From NCBI GenBank assembly GCA_036346205.1, contig JARFJB010001946.1, positions 1,990,001 through 2,054,000 on the forward strand: 64,000 nucleotides of DNA. Reading direction: 5' to 3'. The notes under the pieces were generated by a model. That model was not told the DNA's origin and did not search any database. It saw only the letters and a list, made by a program, of their open reading frames with translations. This document shows positions 1-10,928 of the stretch, in pieces. The DNA comes from Vesta saturnalis. Lineage: Eukaryota; Arthropoda; Insecta; Coleoptera; Lampyridae. Numbering within the stretch: the first letter of the stretch is position 1; each line of letters opens with the position of its first letter. The translations under genes were made by a program, and so were the position numbers.

Positions 1-250
1 CAATTCTCAAAAAGCATATTCGAGAAATGACCATGTCTGAAAGAGCATATTCGAGGATTGACCATCTCTGAAAAGGCATATTCGAGAATTGATCATATCT
101 CAATATTCGAAGTAGTACATTATTAAACAAAATGCAATTTTTACTCTTTTGGATGCCTATACATAGGAAGTAAAAGATGGTCAATCTTCAAAAAGCATAT
201 TCTAGGATTGGTCATATCCCAAAATGCATATTCGAATTGAAAATAATACA
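1..250. repeat. Degenerate short tandem repeats
   Basis: Several imperfect copies of a unit of about 35 bp, built round the words GCATATTCGAG and ATTGACCAT, occur at about 15-110 and again at 180-240. A longer stretch containing a run like ACATTATTAA followed by AAATGCA occurs twice (about 118 and 250), so there is also a higher-order period of about 130 bp. The array is cut by the window start. No coding potential is seen. Confidence 0.6.
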
Positions 251-2106
251 TTATTAATAAAAATGCACTACTTGTTCTTCTGGAAAATTTAGAGAATAAA
301 AATGGAAAATATGGATGTTGAAGTCACAAAGATAAACTGGGGAAAAAATGAAGAAAGTAAGTGGACTCAGAAAAACAGTTAAACTGAGATTCGAAGAGAA
401 GGGAAACTGTGTAATATTGTTTAATAGTATTTATTTTATTATTAACTATTATTTGTGCATTAATTCAATCAATGAACTTATTAGTATATTAAGGTATAAG
501 TGGATATAAAGGTCTTTAAAACACTTTTCGAGCACAACGGCGCAGCCGGAGTGTTCGAAATAGAGTAAGTGTTTTACAGACCAGTTATGGCTATTTTTGT
601 TTATTGGTGCACCTTGAAATCATAAATACTAGTATTATTACTACAAAAAATGAAAATAAGGACTAATAATGTAAAATATGTAAATAAAAATGAATATATC
701 TAGCAATACTAACTGTACTTTCTATTTTCATCTATAAAATTAAAAGTGTTAAATAATGTTTAAATAAAGGTTTTGAATTAGTTAGTAATATTTTATTTGA
801 CGTTACAAGGTACTCCTGTCAGATCAATAATCAAAACATTGTCATTTAGACTTCACGTTTCTTGAATTGTTGATTAAAAACGCGCGTTTTTGAAAGTTAG
901 ATTTAAACACGCTAAGACGTGCTTTAAATAGGTAAAATGGGGCACCAATAAAAAAATTATGTTTCATAGTAGTTTGTAGTTTAGTTCGTAATATATTATT
1001 GAAGAATTTTCAACCTCACAATAATACACAATGGTTTTTTTTTTTTATATTTGTTATAGTTTTAAGGATTTTATTTAACTTAATTTGTGGCGCCTATATT
1101 AAAAAACTATAATATATAATCTATTATTTTCTGACAGTGATAGTGTTGTGTCACGAATTTGACGATTGTAAGTGTCATTTGTCTGTTGTTGAAGTATAAT
1201 TTTATCATTAAAGGTTAGTAATTTTACACTTGACATAATTATTCCAATATGAAGTTACATAAAAAAAATGTTTTTGATTTTGGATAACCCATTTAGAACC
1301 CAAATGCAAAAAAATAATTTTATAAACGTGGTTTTTTAAATTTCAATTGCCTTATTCGTTTTTCACAAGATTTGTAGTTCTACTATGTTAAATCTACAGT
1401 AATTTAACTAAGCATGTGTTGTTTGGTTAATTAAAAACAGAACAAGAAATTATGAATCGATTATGTCAGGTAGCATTAAATTGTCCATTATTTATTATAG
1501 CTGAAAGCAAAAGCCACTTGTAGTATGAAACCCTCTTCATAGTACACTATCAATAAATAATTCAAGCAACACATTTTTTATTTGATCTCTTAATTACCAT
1601 TCAACCTCTCAAGTAATTTACATTCGGTGTGTTATTTTTTCAACTTTTTTGAGTGATCTGTTGAGTCAATCTGAAGTTATTTAGGCATGCTATAATTAAA
1701 AATGGAGCAATAAATTTTTAAAAAAACGTATTAAGTTATATTAGCGCTTAATTAAGCACCATGTCAACTACTATTTTACAAATTTTTAGTGAACTGAGTT
1801 AATCTGAACTTAGCATTAAATGTTTAATTTGAGCATTAAATTAGCATTTGATTAACACTTAGTTATGCACTACATCGTTTTATTGACCTTGCTCTGCTAG
1901 CTTAATGGCCAATGTAAGGTCGTGAGACGCATACACATTCAGGTACAGTTATGTGTTCGTATCAAAAACTCTTCAAACACATTTGAAAATTGTACCAAAG
2001 CATGTTATATTTATGCGTCCGTTAAAACTAGATAGTTTACTAGATCCTACGCTGTTTATGTTAAAAAATCAATTTTGGATTTGCTGTATTGAAATCACTC
2101 TTTATA
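251..2106. other. AT-rich stretch, no gene seen
   Basis: No open frame of convincing length or composition and no transposon ends were recognised. It holds homopolymer tracts and scattered AT-rich words only. Confidence 0.5.
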
Positions 2107-3050
2107 CAGGGTGGAAGGGAGTAATGCGCCAAATTTTCAATATGGCGGGCACAAAAACGTGTGTGAAAAAATTTCAAAACGTAATCTTCCATTCCAGCGA
2201 GATCTATATACATAGTGGAAGAGAAGAAATGTGCCAAAAGAAACTGGATGAAAATAGGCCTAATTTGTAACAAAACACTAAATTGGAGGTCTGTCGTATA
2301 TTGATCATGGGCGGAGATATGGAAGTTTTTGCTTTATTTAAGGATTTGGAACTTTGCTCCTTTAACCTCAAGTTTATCGACAACCAGTATTTTTGTAACA
2401 TTTAATACATTTTTGGAAAGATGAAGACATTTTCTAACAAAAAATGTTTGGTTCTGACTGGAAATTTACTTACGCTGCTTAACAAAGTCTACCAAATTTA
2501 AAAAATAATTTAATTTTCGTTTGGTGATATTTGGGGTTTATTTACACAGCGATTTTAAGAGATGAAAGTGGTCAGATTCTAAAAAACTACTACCCTTCAT
2601 AAGCTTTAAAAAAGTCATCAATGGTCCTTGTTCCTTTCAATTTTTATAGGATCCATAAGGTTAAAAAACGACAAAACAACCAGAAAACGAAAAGATAATT
2701 TTTTTATTTAAATCATTTTTATCTGAAAAACTTGCTCAAAGTTGCGCCCAACGTTTCTGATGCATATTCTTGCTCGTTACCGAATTTTTTCCACCGTTGT
2801 TCGCAAAGTCAGTTGGTATTTTAGCTTCAGAACAGCGTCATCAATCCTATTTCTTAATTATTTCAATTTGGCAGCTTCTATGCCGCAAACTTCTTGTTTT
2901 AGAAAACCCCATATCTTCATCGGGTTGAGGTCCGGGAAATTTGACCGCCAGGACCAATCCAAACGGGGTGTTGTTCGTTTAATAACTGAGGAGCGGCGAT
3001 CGAATAATGGGCAGGAGCTCCATCGTACTAAAAAATGGTATCAGCTTCAC
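2107..3050 (-). mobile_element. Decayed mariner-like element
   Basis: A TA followed by CAGGGTGG at 2105-2114 looks like one terminal inverted repeat tip of the CAGGGTG type used by the other mariners in this window. The minus strand at about 2735-3050 then carries the C-terminal catalytic part of a Tc1/mariner transposase in broken frames. The words YDGAPAHYS, PVWIGPGG and a degraded form of the PDLNP motif can be read. The matching far end was not found, so the right boundary is only the last recognisable coding position. The plus-strand open frame over this stretch is antisense shadow. Confidence 0.5.
2735..3050 (-). pseudogene. Tc1/mariner transposase, C-terminal remnant
   Basis: This would have been the catalytic DDE/D domain of a cut-and-paste transposase of the IS630/Tc1/mariner superfamily. 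On the minus strand the second catalytic aspartate lies in DGAPAHYS (near 3025). It is followed by a WIGxGG motif and, one frame away, a motif equivalent to SPDLNP with MK-W after it. At least one stop and frameshifts separate these motifs. The N-terminal helix-turn-helix half is not recognisable upstream. Seen: motif order and spacing typical of the family. Inferred: long-dead copy. Subfamily cannot be assigned. Confidence 0.55.
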
Positions 3051-4211
3051 TGCATGGATAAAATACACAACACTTTCCCCATGAAAATTCTTTTTTACAG
3101 TACTTGGATGATCTTAAAGCGACAATTATACATATGAAATTGGAACGTAAAACTTTACCAAAGTAGGTACTTACATAATGATAATGCAATGGTAAGCATC
3201 GGAAATTGACTAGTAAAATTATAAAATTAGAAAGAAGTTATAAGAAATACTGAAAACATTAAAATTTGGAAATATAAACCATGTATTTAAAACTCACTTA
3301 ATGAATCAAATTCAAAAATTTTTTGAAACAGGTAATTTAATTCAAAATGTAAATTTGAGAAGGAGAACGACCTGTAGCTTTCCACTACTACCACGGCACA
3401 AACACTTTGAGCTGAAGGCCAAAAAATTAGAGGCCGGTAACCTCAGTGGAATTCCTTAAGCGGAAACCAGAACACACACAGTACAACTACTAATTTAATT
3501 TGAGCTTGACCGAAGTCGTGATGTAACAAAACCTTCAAAAGTTGAAAAACGTTGAAATTGAATTTAGACGAGTTAAATATGTGAATCTAGAGTATGTTGT
3601 AAAGAAAATTCAACAGCAATACAAATTGTAATACTTACTTAAAGCCAAAATAGTAGTATAATTAATTATAATTGAAAAACAAAATAATAAAATTAAAGTT
3701 AGTTCCAATTTGTGACCACTCCTGTCACCACAGACAAGACCTTAGTAGGTGAAGGCTATTAACTGTCTAGCTGGCTACCCAAATTTGAACTTGACCTAAG
3801 TCCTAATGCAACAAAAATGGAGATATGACAAAATTAAAATTGAATAAACCATCAGTTAGTAACTCCAACCAATAAATCAACTTTCTTGAGTTTGAAAAAA
3901 CCATTGTACAATATAAAGATGAATACATTGTAAATTTAAAATATAAAATTTAAATTTACCAACCTTTCCAAATAATGAACTTGCTGAGTTATGAAATTAG
4001 GATAAAGTGGGGGAACCCTTTGCATTAAAATATAAATTAAAATTTAGAATTCACAAAAGTGAGGTTAAGTGTAACGGTAGTGAAATACGAGAAAAAATTA
4101 TCATTTAAATATTAATTACATAAAGCAAAGGTTATTAAGCGCAAAAGAACAAATTGAAAAAAAAAAGCCTTAAGTAGTAAAAATTTTAATTTTAATAGGT
4201 AATGCAGGTAG
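3051..4211. other. Non-coding stretch holding one R2 repeat copy
   Basis: No gene is seen. The only recognisable content is the R2 dispersed repeat copy at 3480-3790, listed separately. Confidence 0.5.
3480..3790 (+). repeat. Dispersed repeat R2, copy 1
   Basis: About 300 bp that recur in inverted orientation at 7375-7660. Shared blocks include CTTACTTAAAGCCAAAATAG (inverted in copy 2) and a stretch around GTTGAAAAACGTTGAAATTG. Identity looks like roughly 80-90% by eye with small indels. Non-coding, family unknown. Confidence 0.65.
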
Positions 4212-6120
4212 CGGACAGAGAAAATTTTATTATTGTAATAAACATTTTCAAATCGCAATTGTTACCGCGATAGAAAGGGTAATTAATGTGTTTAGATATC
4301 TTGATAATAAGTCGTAATTTGCTAATTTTTTTTCAAGATATTTTATTTTCTGTGTACGCAATTGATAATTGGGCAAGGGTTGAAAAGAAAAACATATGTT
4401 GGGGTAGAAAACAGGTGTTCTCTAGAAACTGCATTAATCGAAAGTCCGAACGAATCGGTGAAATTTTTATACACACGTTTTTGGGGTAATAACGCGCAGC
4501 TAGTAATTAATCACATCAAAACATATCGCAAGTCAAAAGTCATCTTTGTTTGGTACATTGAAATTCGAGACCTAGATATAGGGCTTGTTACGTACGAGTG
4601 AATATTTTAAAAAATTAAAGCTTCTTGTAATAATAAATATAAAAATATTCCCACGTAATATTTCGTTTTTGTTTATAACTTTTAAATACGGGTATTAGTT
4701 TGGGGAGTAAAAACGGCAGTTGCGGTTGGAGTTTTAATTCAGTCGGATCCATCTGATTGTTTAATTACAAACCGTCACTGTAAATCGTTCTGGCTATAAA
4801 TGTTTGATCGTGTACATTTTAGTAAAACGAAATCCGCGAATTTGTTTTTTTTTCTTTTACTAAACTAAATAGTCGGGTTTTAATCAGCGGGAGTATATCT
4901 GTAAATAATCCTTATCGTCTTGGGTTTAAACGGTGTATCTTAAACCGTTATATATTGGCGGGTAAGTGGTTAATTAAAGGATTATATTCAAACGTAAGTT
5001 GGTATTTTAACGTAAATTAAACCTCGCAGCAAACAATTCTACAAGCCTACGTAACCTATTAAAAATCAAGCATTGATTTGCAAGAGGTCTCTGTAGAATT
5101 ACGAAAAAATACGCACATAAAGTTGAAATTTGTTGAAATAAAAGGACTCCGCGATTAGACAGTATAGTATCCCTTTTCTCACTTCTAGTACATGTTGGCA
5201 TTGTCGACTGTTCACTAATATTTTCTCCCGTGTAAGTAGTAAGGCGTGGACAAACTTGGCACGATATACCACGGTTAAATTGTTATAAACAAGGCCGGAG
5301 TTTACAGACACGGGTCCAGATGACTTTAAAACCACTTCGAATTCCACCTTTACTGTTAAACAAACCCGTTCTTATTGGTTTATATAGATGAATGTGTAAG
5401 CTAAGAAAGGGATGATGTATTTTCTAACGCAATCACTCCAGCTTATGGGTAGGTTACCGGGCCCTTTGCTATGATTTATTTGCACCTGACTCTTGCAAGG
5501 CTTTGTTTTAATGATATTTAAGTGTCTTTGATTCAGACGACTTGATTAGAATTGTTTGTTTCCGAACCAATTTCTTTTTATAGGTAATTTATTGTAATTG
5601 TACGTATGCATTTTGTGCTTTATTATTCACTATACAATTGTGTACGTGTAAATTCCTTGCCTATTGTTCTTCTCTAAGTGTAGTTAAACTGCATTACAGT
5701 TAGCTTATTTTACCTGTTTGATTTTACGGTTTGTTATACTTTATATGTACCGCATTATTATTTTGTTATTTTCTTTGTGGTTCTTTCTCTCAATTTAGTA
5801 TCTTAACGGGTTGAACTATCATTGCGCAAAGCTCGTTAATTCTAATTTGAGTAGTTTGATTGTTTACCTGTCCCTCATGATGCAATACTTAACCTCATCA
5901 AATCCTATTTCATTCGCATAACACGGCGTAGCTTACTACTAGACCACCAATTATTTTGATCAGGTTTGAGGTTTGCGAGTAATTAAATCTCAGACTTGTA
6001 AATAAGTTCCAATGTTTTAATTATTACCAGGAAAGTCAATGTAAGGCAAGCAATAAATTTGAGCAATAGTAGCATTATGATCAGTAAAGTCAAGATACAT
6101 CCCTTAGCGATTGTTTTGTT
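4212..6120 (+). repeat. Unidentified dispersed repeat R1, long copy
   Basis: About 1.9 kb matching, in reverse complement, about 1.2 kb at 29530-30740. Both ends align: GTTACCGCGATAGAAA near 4262 matches the copy near 30675, and a block round CTTGCCTTACATTG (inverted) near 6040 matches 29590. In between, blocks at about 5370-5520 and 5580-5990 also align, while about 0.6 kb near 4600-5350 has no counterpart. Open frames inside are short and not conserved between copies, so I call it a non-coding or very old repeat. A weaker third copy lies near 36090-36220. Confidence 0.65.
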
Positions 6121-6934
6121 GTTGAATTTGCATTATTGCGAGTAAGTTCAAATTACACTTTTAAAGGTAGGGTACCTTGGGACTCTACAGTAAGCTTGCA
6201 AGCTGGATGCAGTTTTTGTTAAATATGAAAAAAATTTGGCTATTGCATAATTTAAGGCCGTTACAAAATAAAATACAAATTTGATCTGTAAGATAGGAAG
6301 AGTTAAGATATGTGTTAACGACATTTAAGCAACCTTCAAAGTGAACACTCGGAAACAGATTAACTATATCAAACTATATTCTATTTTCAAATTTGATAGG
6401 TCATTGGATAATTCGATAGAGTTCTTGATAGAAAACGGAAACTGAAAATTTAGTTTATCTCTCAAAGCACGATTCAACCACGCAAAAGGTTTTCATACGG
6501 GTGTGTTGGTAAACAAAACTATAGGACGCATTAGATGGTTAGCTTTATGCATTTTTGACAAAGCATCAATTCATGGAAAAACTAGATTCATCAAGATTAA
6601 GTCATAGCATTTACAATTACAATGACTTGAAAAAATGTCTCGGTGTTTAGTAATAAATCCCTCAACGTTACTAGCAAATTGTTGAAAATTAATATTTGAA
6701 ATCGTTTGAGTAATTTTTTAACCTTGTTGATGTAGTCATTTTTGTGTGAAGATCATCAGAGCGTTACCTTTATCAGTTTTACATATGAGATCTTTTTTAA
6801 AAATGGACTTGATGTTCTTAAAAAGAAGGAAAAGGCCGCGTATTTCATTTCATCCATAAGGGGGCGACCGGGCTGCTTAAGTTTTCCAAGCTCTTTCAGC
6901 CACAATCATATGTTTCCAGCATATATACATAGAT
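6121..6934. other. No gene seen
   Basis: AT-rich, with a 72-codon open frame that shows no family features. Its last part, from about 6830, may be an extension of the adjacent SINE tail. Nothing else was recognised. Confidence 0.4.
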
Positions 6935-7135
6935 TAGGTATATATGCATGGTGGGATTAAGGATGGGTGTGGTCAGGATAGGATTGGAAGGAACGGAAAC
7001 GCTTAAGTAGCTGCACATGATGTGCGTATACGCAGTGACCATGTCGCTAAATCTGAAAAACCTCATACAAAGTAAACGGTAACGGGAATCGAACCCACTA
7101 CCTCCCGAATGCTAAGCAGGGCGTGTTACCACGGA
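6935..7135 (-). mobile_element. tRNA-derived SINE, partial
   Basis: On the minus strand the head (7135 down to about 7077) contains a perfect RNA polymerase III B box, GGTTCGATTCC, preceded by CTTAGCATTCGGGAGG. That stretch resembles the anticodon arm and variable loop of a tRNA with anticodon AGC. The A box is degraded (GTGGTAACACGCC). A unique tail follows with TTTGTATGAGGTTTTTCAG and a C-rich part near 6970. Such tRNA head plus unrelated tail is the standard SINE layout. No clear poly-A or target duplication was seen, so ends are approximate. Confidence 0.6.
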
Positions 7136-7374
7136 TGTATATTAGTATGCACGATAACTCCAGAATGAAAATACCTACGTACTTAAAATATTATATTTAA
7201 GCTTGCTTTGATTTGGCTTAAAGTTTATTAGATTTTGAGAGAAATCCAACGTTGGGGAGGGGTTTATTAATGTCAGTTTTCGTTCGTATTAAATATTTCT
7301 AAAACAGCTGAATATTTAAAAGATATTAAAATACCCCGTATATTATTTATGTTTTTACAAAAATCTTAGACAGG

Positions 7375-7660
7375 ATAGGTCATAAATTGGAACTTAATTT
7401 TAACTTTATTATTTTGTTTTTCAATTATAATTAGTTATACTATTATTTTGGCTTTAAGTAAGTATTACAGTTTGTATTGCTGTTTCATTTTCGTTACAAC
7501 ATATCTTAGATTCACAAATTTAACTTATCTAAACTCAATTTCAACGTTTTTCAACCTTTGAAAGTTTTGTTGCATCACAACTTCGGTCAAATTCCAATTG
7601 GGGTAGCCAGCCAGCTATTAATTGCCTTCAGCAATTAGGATCTGTACTGTGGTGATAGAA
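7375..7660 (-). repeat. Dispersed repeat R2, copy 2 (inverted)
   Basis: Reverse-complement counterpart of 3480-3790, showing the same order of blocks with small indels. The pair brackets the R1 copy at 4.2-6.1 kb, but nothing proves they form one element. Confidence 0.65.
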
Positions 7661-7671
7661 GAGATCATATT

Positions 7672-7731
7672 TTGGAACTAATTTTAAACTTTTCCTCCAG
7701 GTTGGAACTAATTTTAAACTTTTCCTCCAGG
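7672..7731. repeat. 30-bp perfect tandem duplication
   Basis: The 30-bp unit starting TTGGAACTAATTTTAAAC and ending CTCCAGG is present twice head to tail with no mismatch seen, suggesting recent replication slippage at the end of the R2 copy. Confidence 0.85.
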
Positions 7732-9948
7732 TTGTCCTCTTTAGGGTATACAGTTCGTTGAACTGAGAATGATTTTCGTATTCAATTGACCATAACTTGT
7801 GAAATACTCTGTATTACGCAATGAAAGTATGGGGGAGATGAGCTTAATCTAAATTTGTAATAAAATATAGACTGTCCCATTTAAAATTCGTTCACCCTGG
7901 TAATATATAACACCTTGCAAATACGAGAATAATTGTATAATATGAAGTTGCATATGATTTTTGCAAATAAATATCTGATATCGTGTGTAATAACGTATTT
8001 CGACGCACTAATGGCGCACCCTGTACATCGATAAAATCAGGTGTTTCGAGACTAAAACTACTTCATACATTATCCATTTTCTACTAAATTACACTGTAAG
8101 CAATTAAAAATCAAAACAATAATTATTGTTGCTACTGGAATTCAACAAAAATTCCTTTCCGATTTCTGAGATTTAGACTCCACCACACATATCTAGTCCT
8201 GCCCCTCCGTTTATCTCATAACAGTAATAATTATTTCGTATATTAAAAACCATAAATTTATTACTAACAGCATGACTTGAGAAAATGTTTTAGTTAACAC
8301 AATTTACAGATATCTTCAAATTTAAATATAAGATTCTAATTATATTTGAATTAAATTATATAAGCGTTAAAAAAAGTTAAGGAATAAATTTACAAACTAC
8401 TTATAGAAAAAAATAATCAAAATTCAACTTATTTCACAAACCATTGGATCATCGATCTTCAGAAATTTATAAAAGTTTGATTTCCCATGTGCTCTGACAC
8501 GTAAACTTGTCATATATAAAAATTATAGAAAGATCTAAAACTATTAAAAAATGATAAATAGCACAAGAAAGTACTTAATTAGTGTCAAATTGTGTGACAT
8601 AAAAGAAAATATGAGGTTATTCAACTTTCTGATCGACAATAATATAACAATAAAAAAATTTACATGGGGGTACGTATAATTGTCAGATAATTATTATATA
8701 GTGTAGTTTATTAGTATAAAATAGTAAATATCCTTTCGAAAAGATATTTTTTGTACAAACTATATAATTGCTTTAAATTAAAACTTACTTCTCTTATTCT
8801 AGATTTAAAAGTACTAGGGAAGTTTGGGCAGTGCTGTTAATGTACGATTTCAATTTAAAAAAAAGCGTTGCGCTATTAACAAAAAAAAAACCTACATTAT
8901 CGCGTTTAACACAGTTATTCCGGAAATTACAACTCAAATTAATTCAGAAATATTTAAAAATAACTGCTGAGTTCTGTTGATAATATCTCAATATTATTCC
9001 ATTCAAGGTAAAGCAAGAACTAATCTTTTTAATTAGTAAAATAATATCAATGTTAATAAAAATTTTATATACGCATATATGTATTTTTTGTTGCAGTTTT
9101 CAAATGTGACTGTATATAACACATTTTTCTTCTATAAAACGTACAGAGATACAGCTTTGCATATAAAACTTTATCAAAAGTGAAGGTGTTTGAAGACTTG
9201 TGGAGAATTGAGAAGTAATCACCACTTGTGATGAAATACGTACCTTTTTGATTCTCTATTATTGATTTCTATTTTATCTCGTATAGATATAGAACACAGT
9301 TATTTATTCATATACATCATAGAGCAACGACATCGAAATGGTGTTCTAAGTGGCTCTAAAACATTCTAAAACAAGCAATAAAAGAGTACATCATAATTAA
9401 GTCACTTGTTTTACATTTACGTGTAAAATTGTGGTTTTCCTAAATATATCCAGCAATGTTTGATTAAATGATAGGTGCTCCTGAAAGAGAAATAAATTCT
9501 GTCCGTGTTCGTGACAGGAAAATATGGCTTTGAATACATTTACCAATTGCACGTTCTATATAACTTTACGAACTAAAGAACTAAACATATTGTTGGCATC
9601 AAATTGTTTTCAAGGTTACTATTTCTATAAATAAAATTCAGTTGTAGTTTACTGTAATACTGTAGACATAACTGTTAATACTAAAATTCCACATTAGAGT
9701 TATATTAGTCTTGAGTGTTAAAATTTAGATGTTGTATTTTTGTATATTCAAATTTGAATATACAGTGTATCCAGGATAAAATGGGGTACATGGGAAATTT
9801 GGAAACAGTTATAGATACAAGATCGGTCAAATGGGGAAACAGTTAAACTCTGAGATGCCCATTAAGAATTCGGATACACATATACTGATATACAAAAATT
9901 AATCCCGTTACTGAGAGATTTTTTGTAAGAAATACATTCACCAGATTT

Positions 9949-10170
9949 TTAGGACAGGGATAATAGAAATTCGGACCCAGACTTACTTACGGATCCAAAT
10001 CTCATGAAGTTTTGTATAATTCGTTTTATAGTTTTTGGTAACGGTTTCTGTTTTTCTGGATATCGAATGGCAAATGTGTCACATGTTCTTGAAATAACTC
10101 TATCACATTGGCCGTAAATAAGAAATAGATTTAAATAATCTTCGTTGGTATAACTTAATCTTCGCGGCAT
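9949..10170 (-). pseudogene. DD41D-type mariner transposase, N-terminal fragment
   Basis: An open frame of 73 codons opening with MPRRLSYTNEDYLNLFLIYG. This matches the start of the arthropod DUF4817-type helix-turn-helix that heads the DD41D-like mariner transposases elsewhere in this window (compare NEEYADMHLVYGE at 44.5 kb). The characteristic RYPxK, then a hydrophobic residue and RF-GSV further along, are also present. Only the first DNA-binding helix-turn-helix remains; the catalytic domain is absent downstream. TACAGTGTATCCAGG near 9760 may be a degraded terminal repeat. Non-functional on its own. Confidence 0.6.
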
Positions 10171-10705
10171 GATTATTGATAATTTTTAACAAAGTGACAT
10201 TTATTTGATACTTCATTGTTTCCTAATGTTTAACGCAGTCATGGCCATCTAACAATAATTTATAAAGGCATTCAAGCATCAGAATAATCTTAAATTGTCA
10301 ATCTTTCGAAAACTACAAATTTTCGGTATAGACAATCTTATACAAAGTTAGTCTAGTTTTTAAAGCCAAATAAGATAAAATTGTAAAAATAGGGGGTTTC
10401 CATTTGAAAAAATTGACTTCTGATAGTTTTTTCAATTTTTGTTTTTATTTTTTGAGGACCCTGTATTATTAACGGTGGAAGTATTATACGAAGTCTGCTA
10501 AAGTAAGTCATGTTCAATAAGAAAACAAACTCAAATTGGGAACAAAGGCAGCCGTGTATGAGAAATTAATAATTTTTTACGGGTCTGCAAACGTCATTTT
10601 TGGCATAAAATGTTTAATATGTTAAAACGGCTGGACTTAGGTATAGGATATTATTCATAAAATGTATTAAGAATTTACCGTAGAATCCGAAAATTTAAAA
10701 ATATA
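10171..10705. other. No gene seen
   Basis: AT-rich sequence between a transposase fragment and a MITE; nothing recognisable. Confidence 0.4.
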
Positions 10706-10866
10706 CAGGGTGTCCAATTTAAATTAAGCAAGTTACTGTCGACTTCCGGTACATCCGGAAGTGCCGCCATCTTGAAAATATTTTAGCCGTATGTCCCCAG
10801 CAACATTAGTACACTACCAAATTTTCAGATTCTCATAATCGATTGATGTCATTCCCGGTGAACCAC

Positions 10867-10870
<4 letters not shown>
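10706..10870. mobile_element. Short mariner-type MITE
   Basis: Begins TA-CAGGGTGTCC and ends with a degraded inverted counterpart (GGTGAACCACCCTT) after about 165 bp. It contains a 21-bp interrupted palindrome, ACTTCCGG-TACAT-CCGGAAGT, at 10742-10762. No coding sequence. The size and CAGGGTG tips suggest a non-autonomous relative of the neighbouring mariners. The right end runs directly into a (TA)n tract. Confidence 0.5.

Positions 10871-10925
<55 letters not shown>
10871..10925. repeat. (TA)n microsatellite
   Basis: About 55 bp of pure AT dinucleotide, lying exactly between the right end of one CAGGGTG-type element and the left tip (CAGGGTGTGG, 10926) of the next. Confidence 0.95.

Positions 10926-10928
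<3 letters not shown>

Larger units (their letters stand above)
7136..9765. other. No gene; scattered repeat ends
   Basis: Contains R2 copy 2 (7375-7660) and a 30-bp duplication (7672-7731). CACCCTG at 7893-7899 and at 8017-8023, the latter followed directly by TA, look like right-hand tips of mariner-type elements whose bodies I cannot recognise. The rest, to 9765, is AT-rich with nothing identified. Confidence 0.45.
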
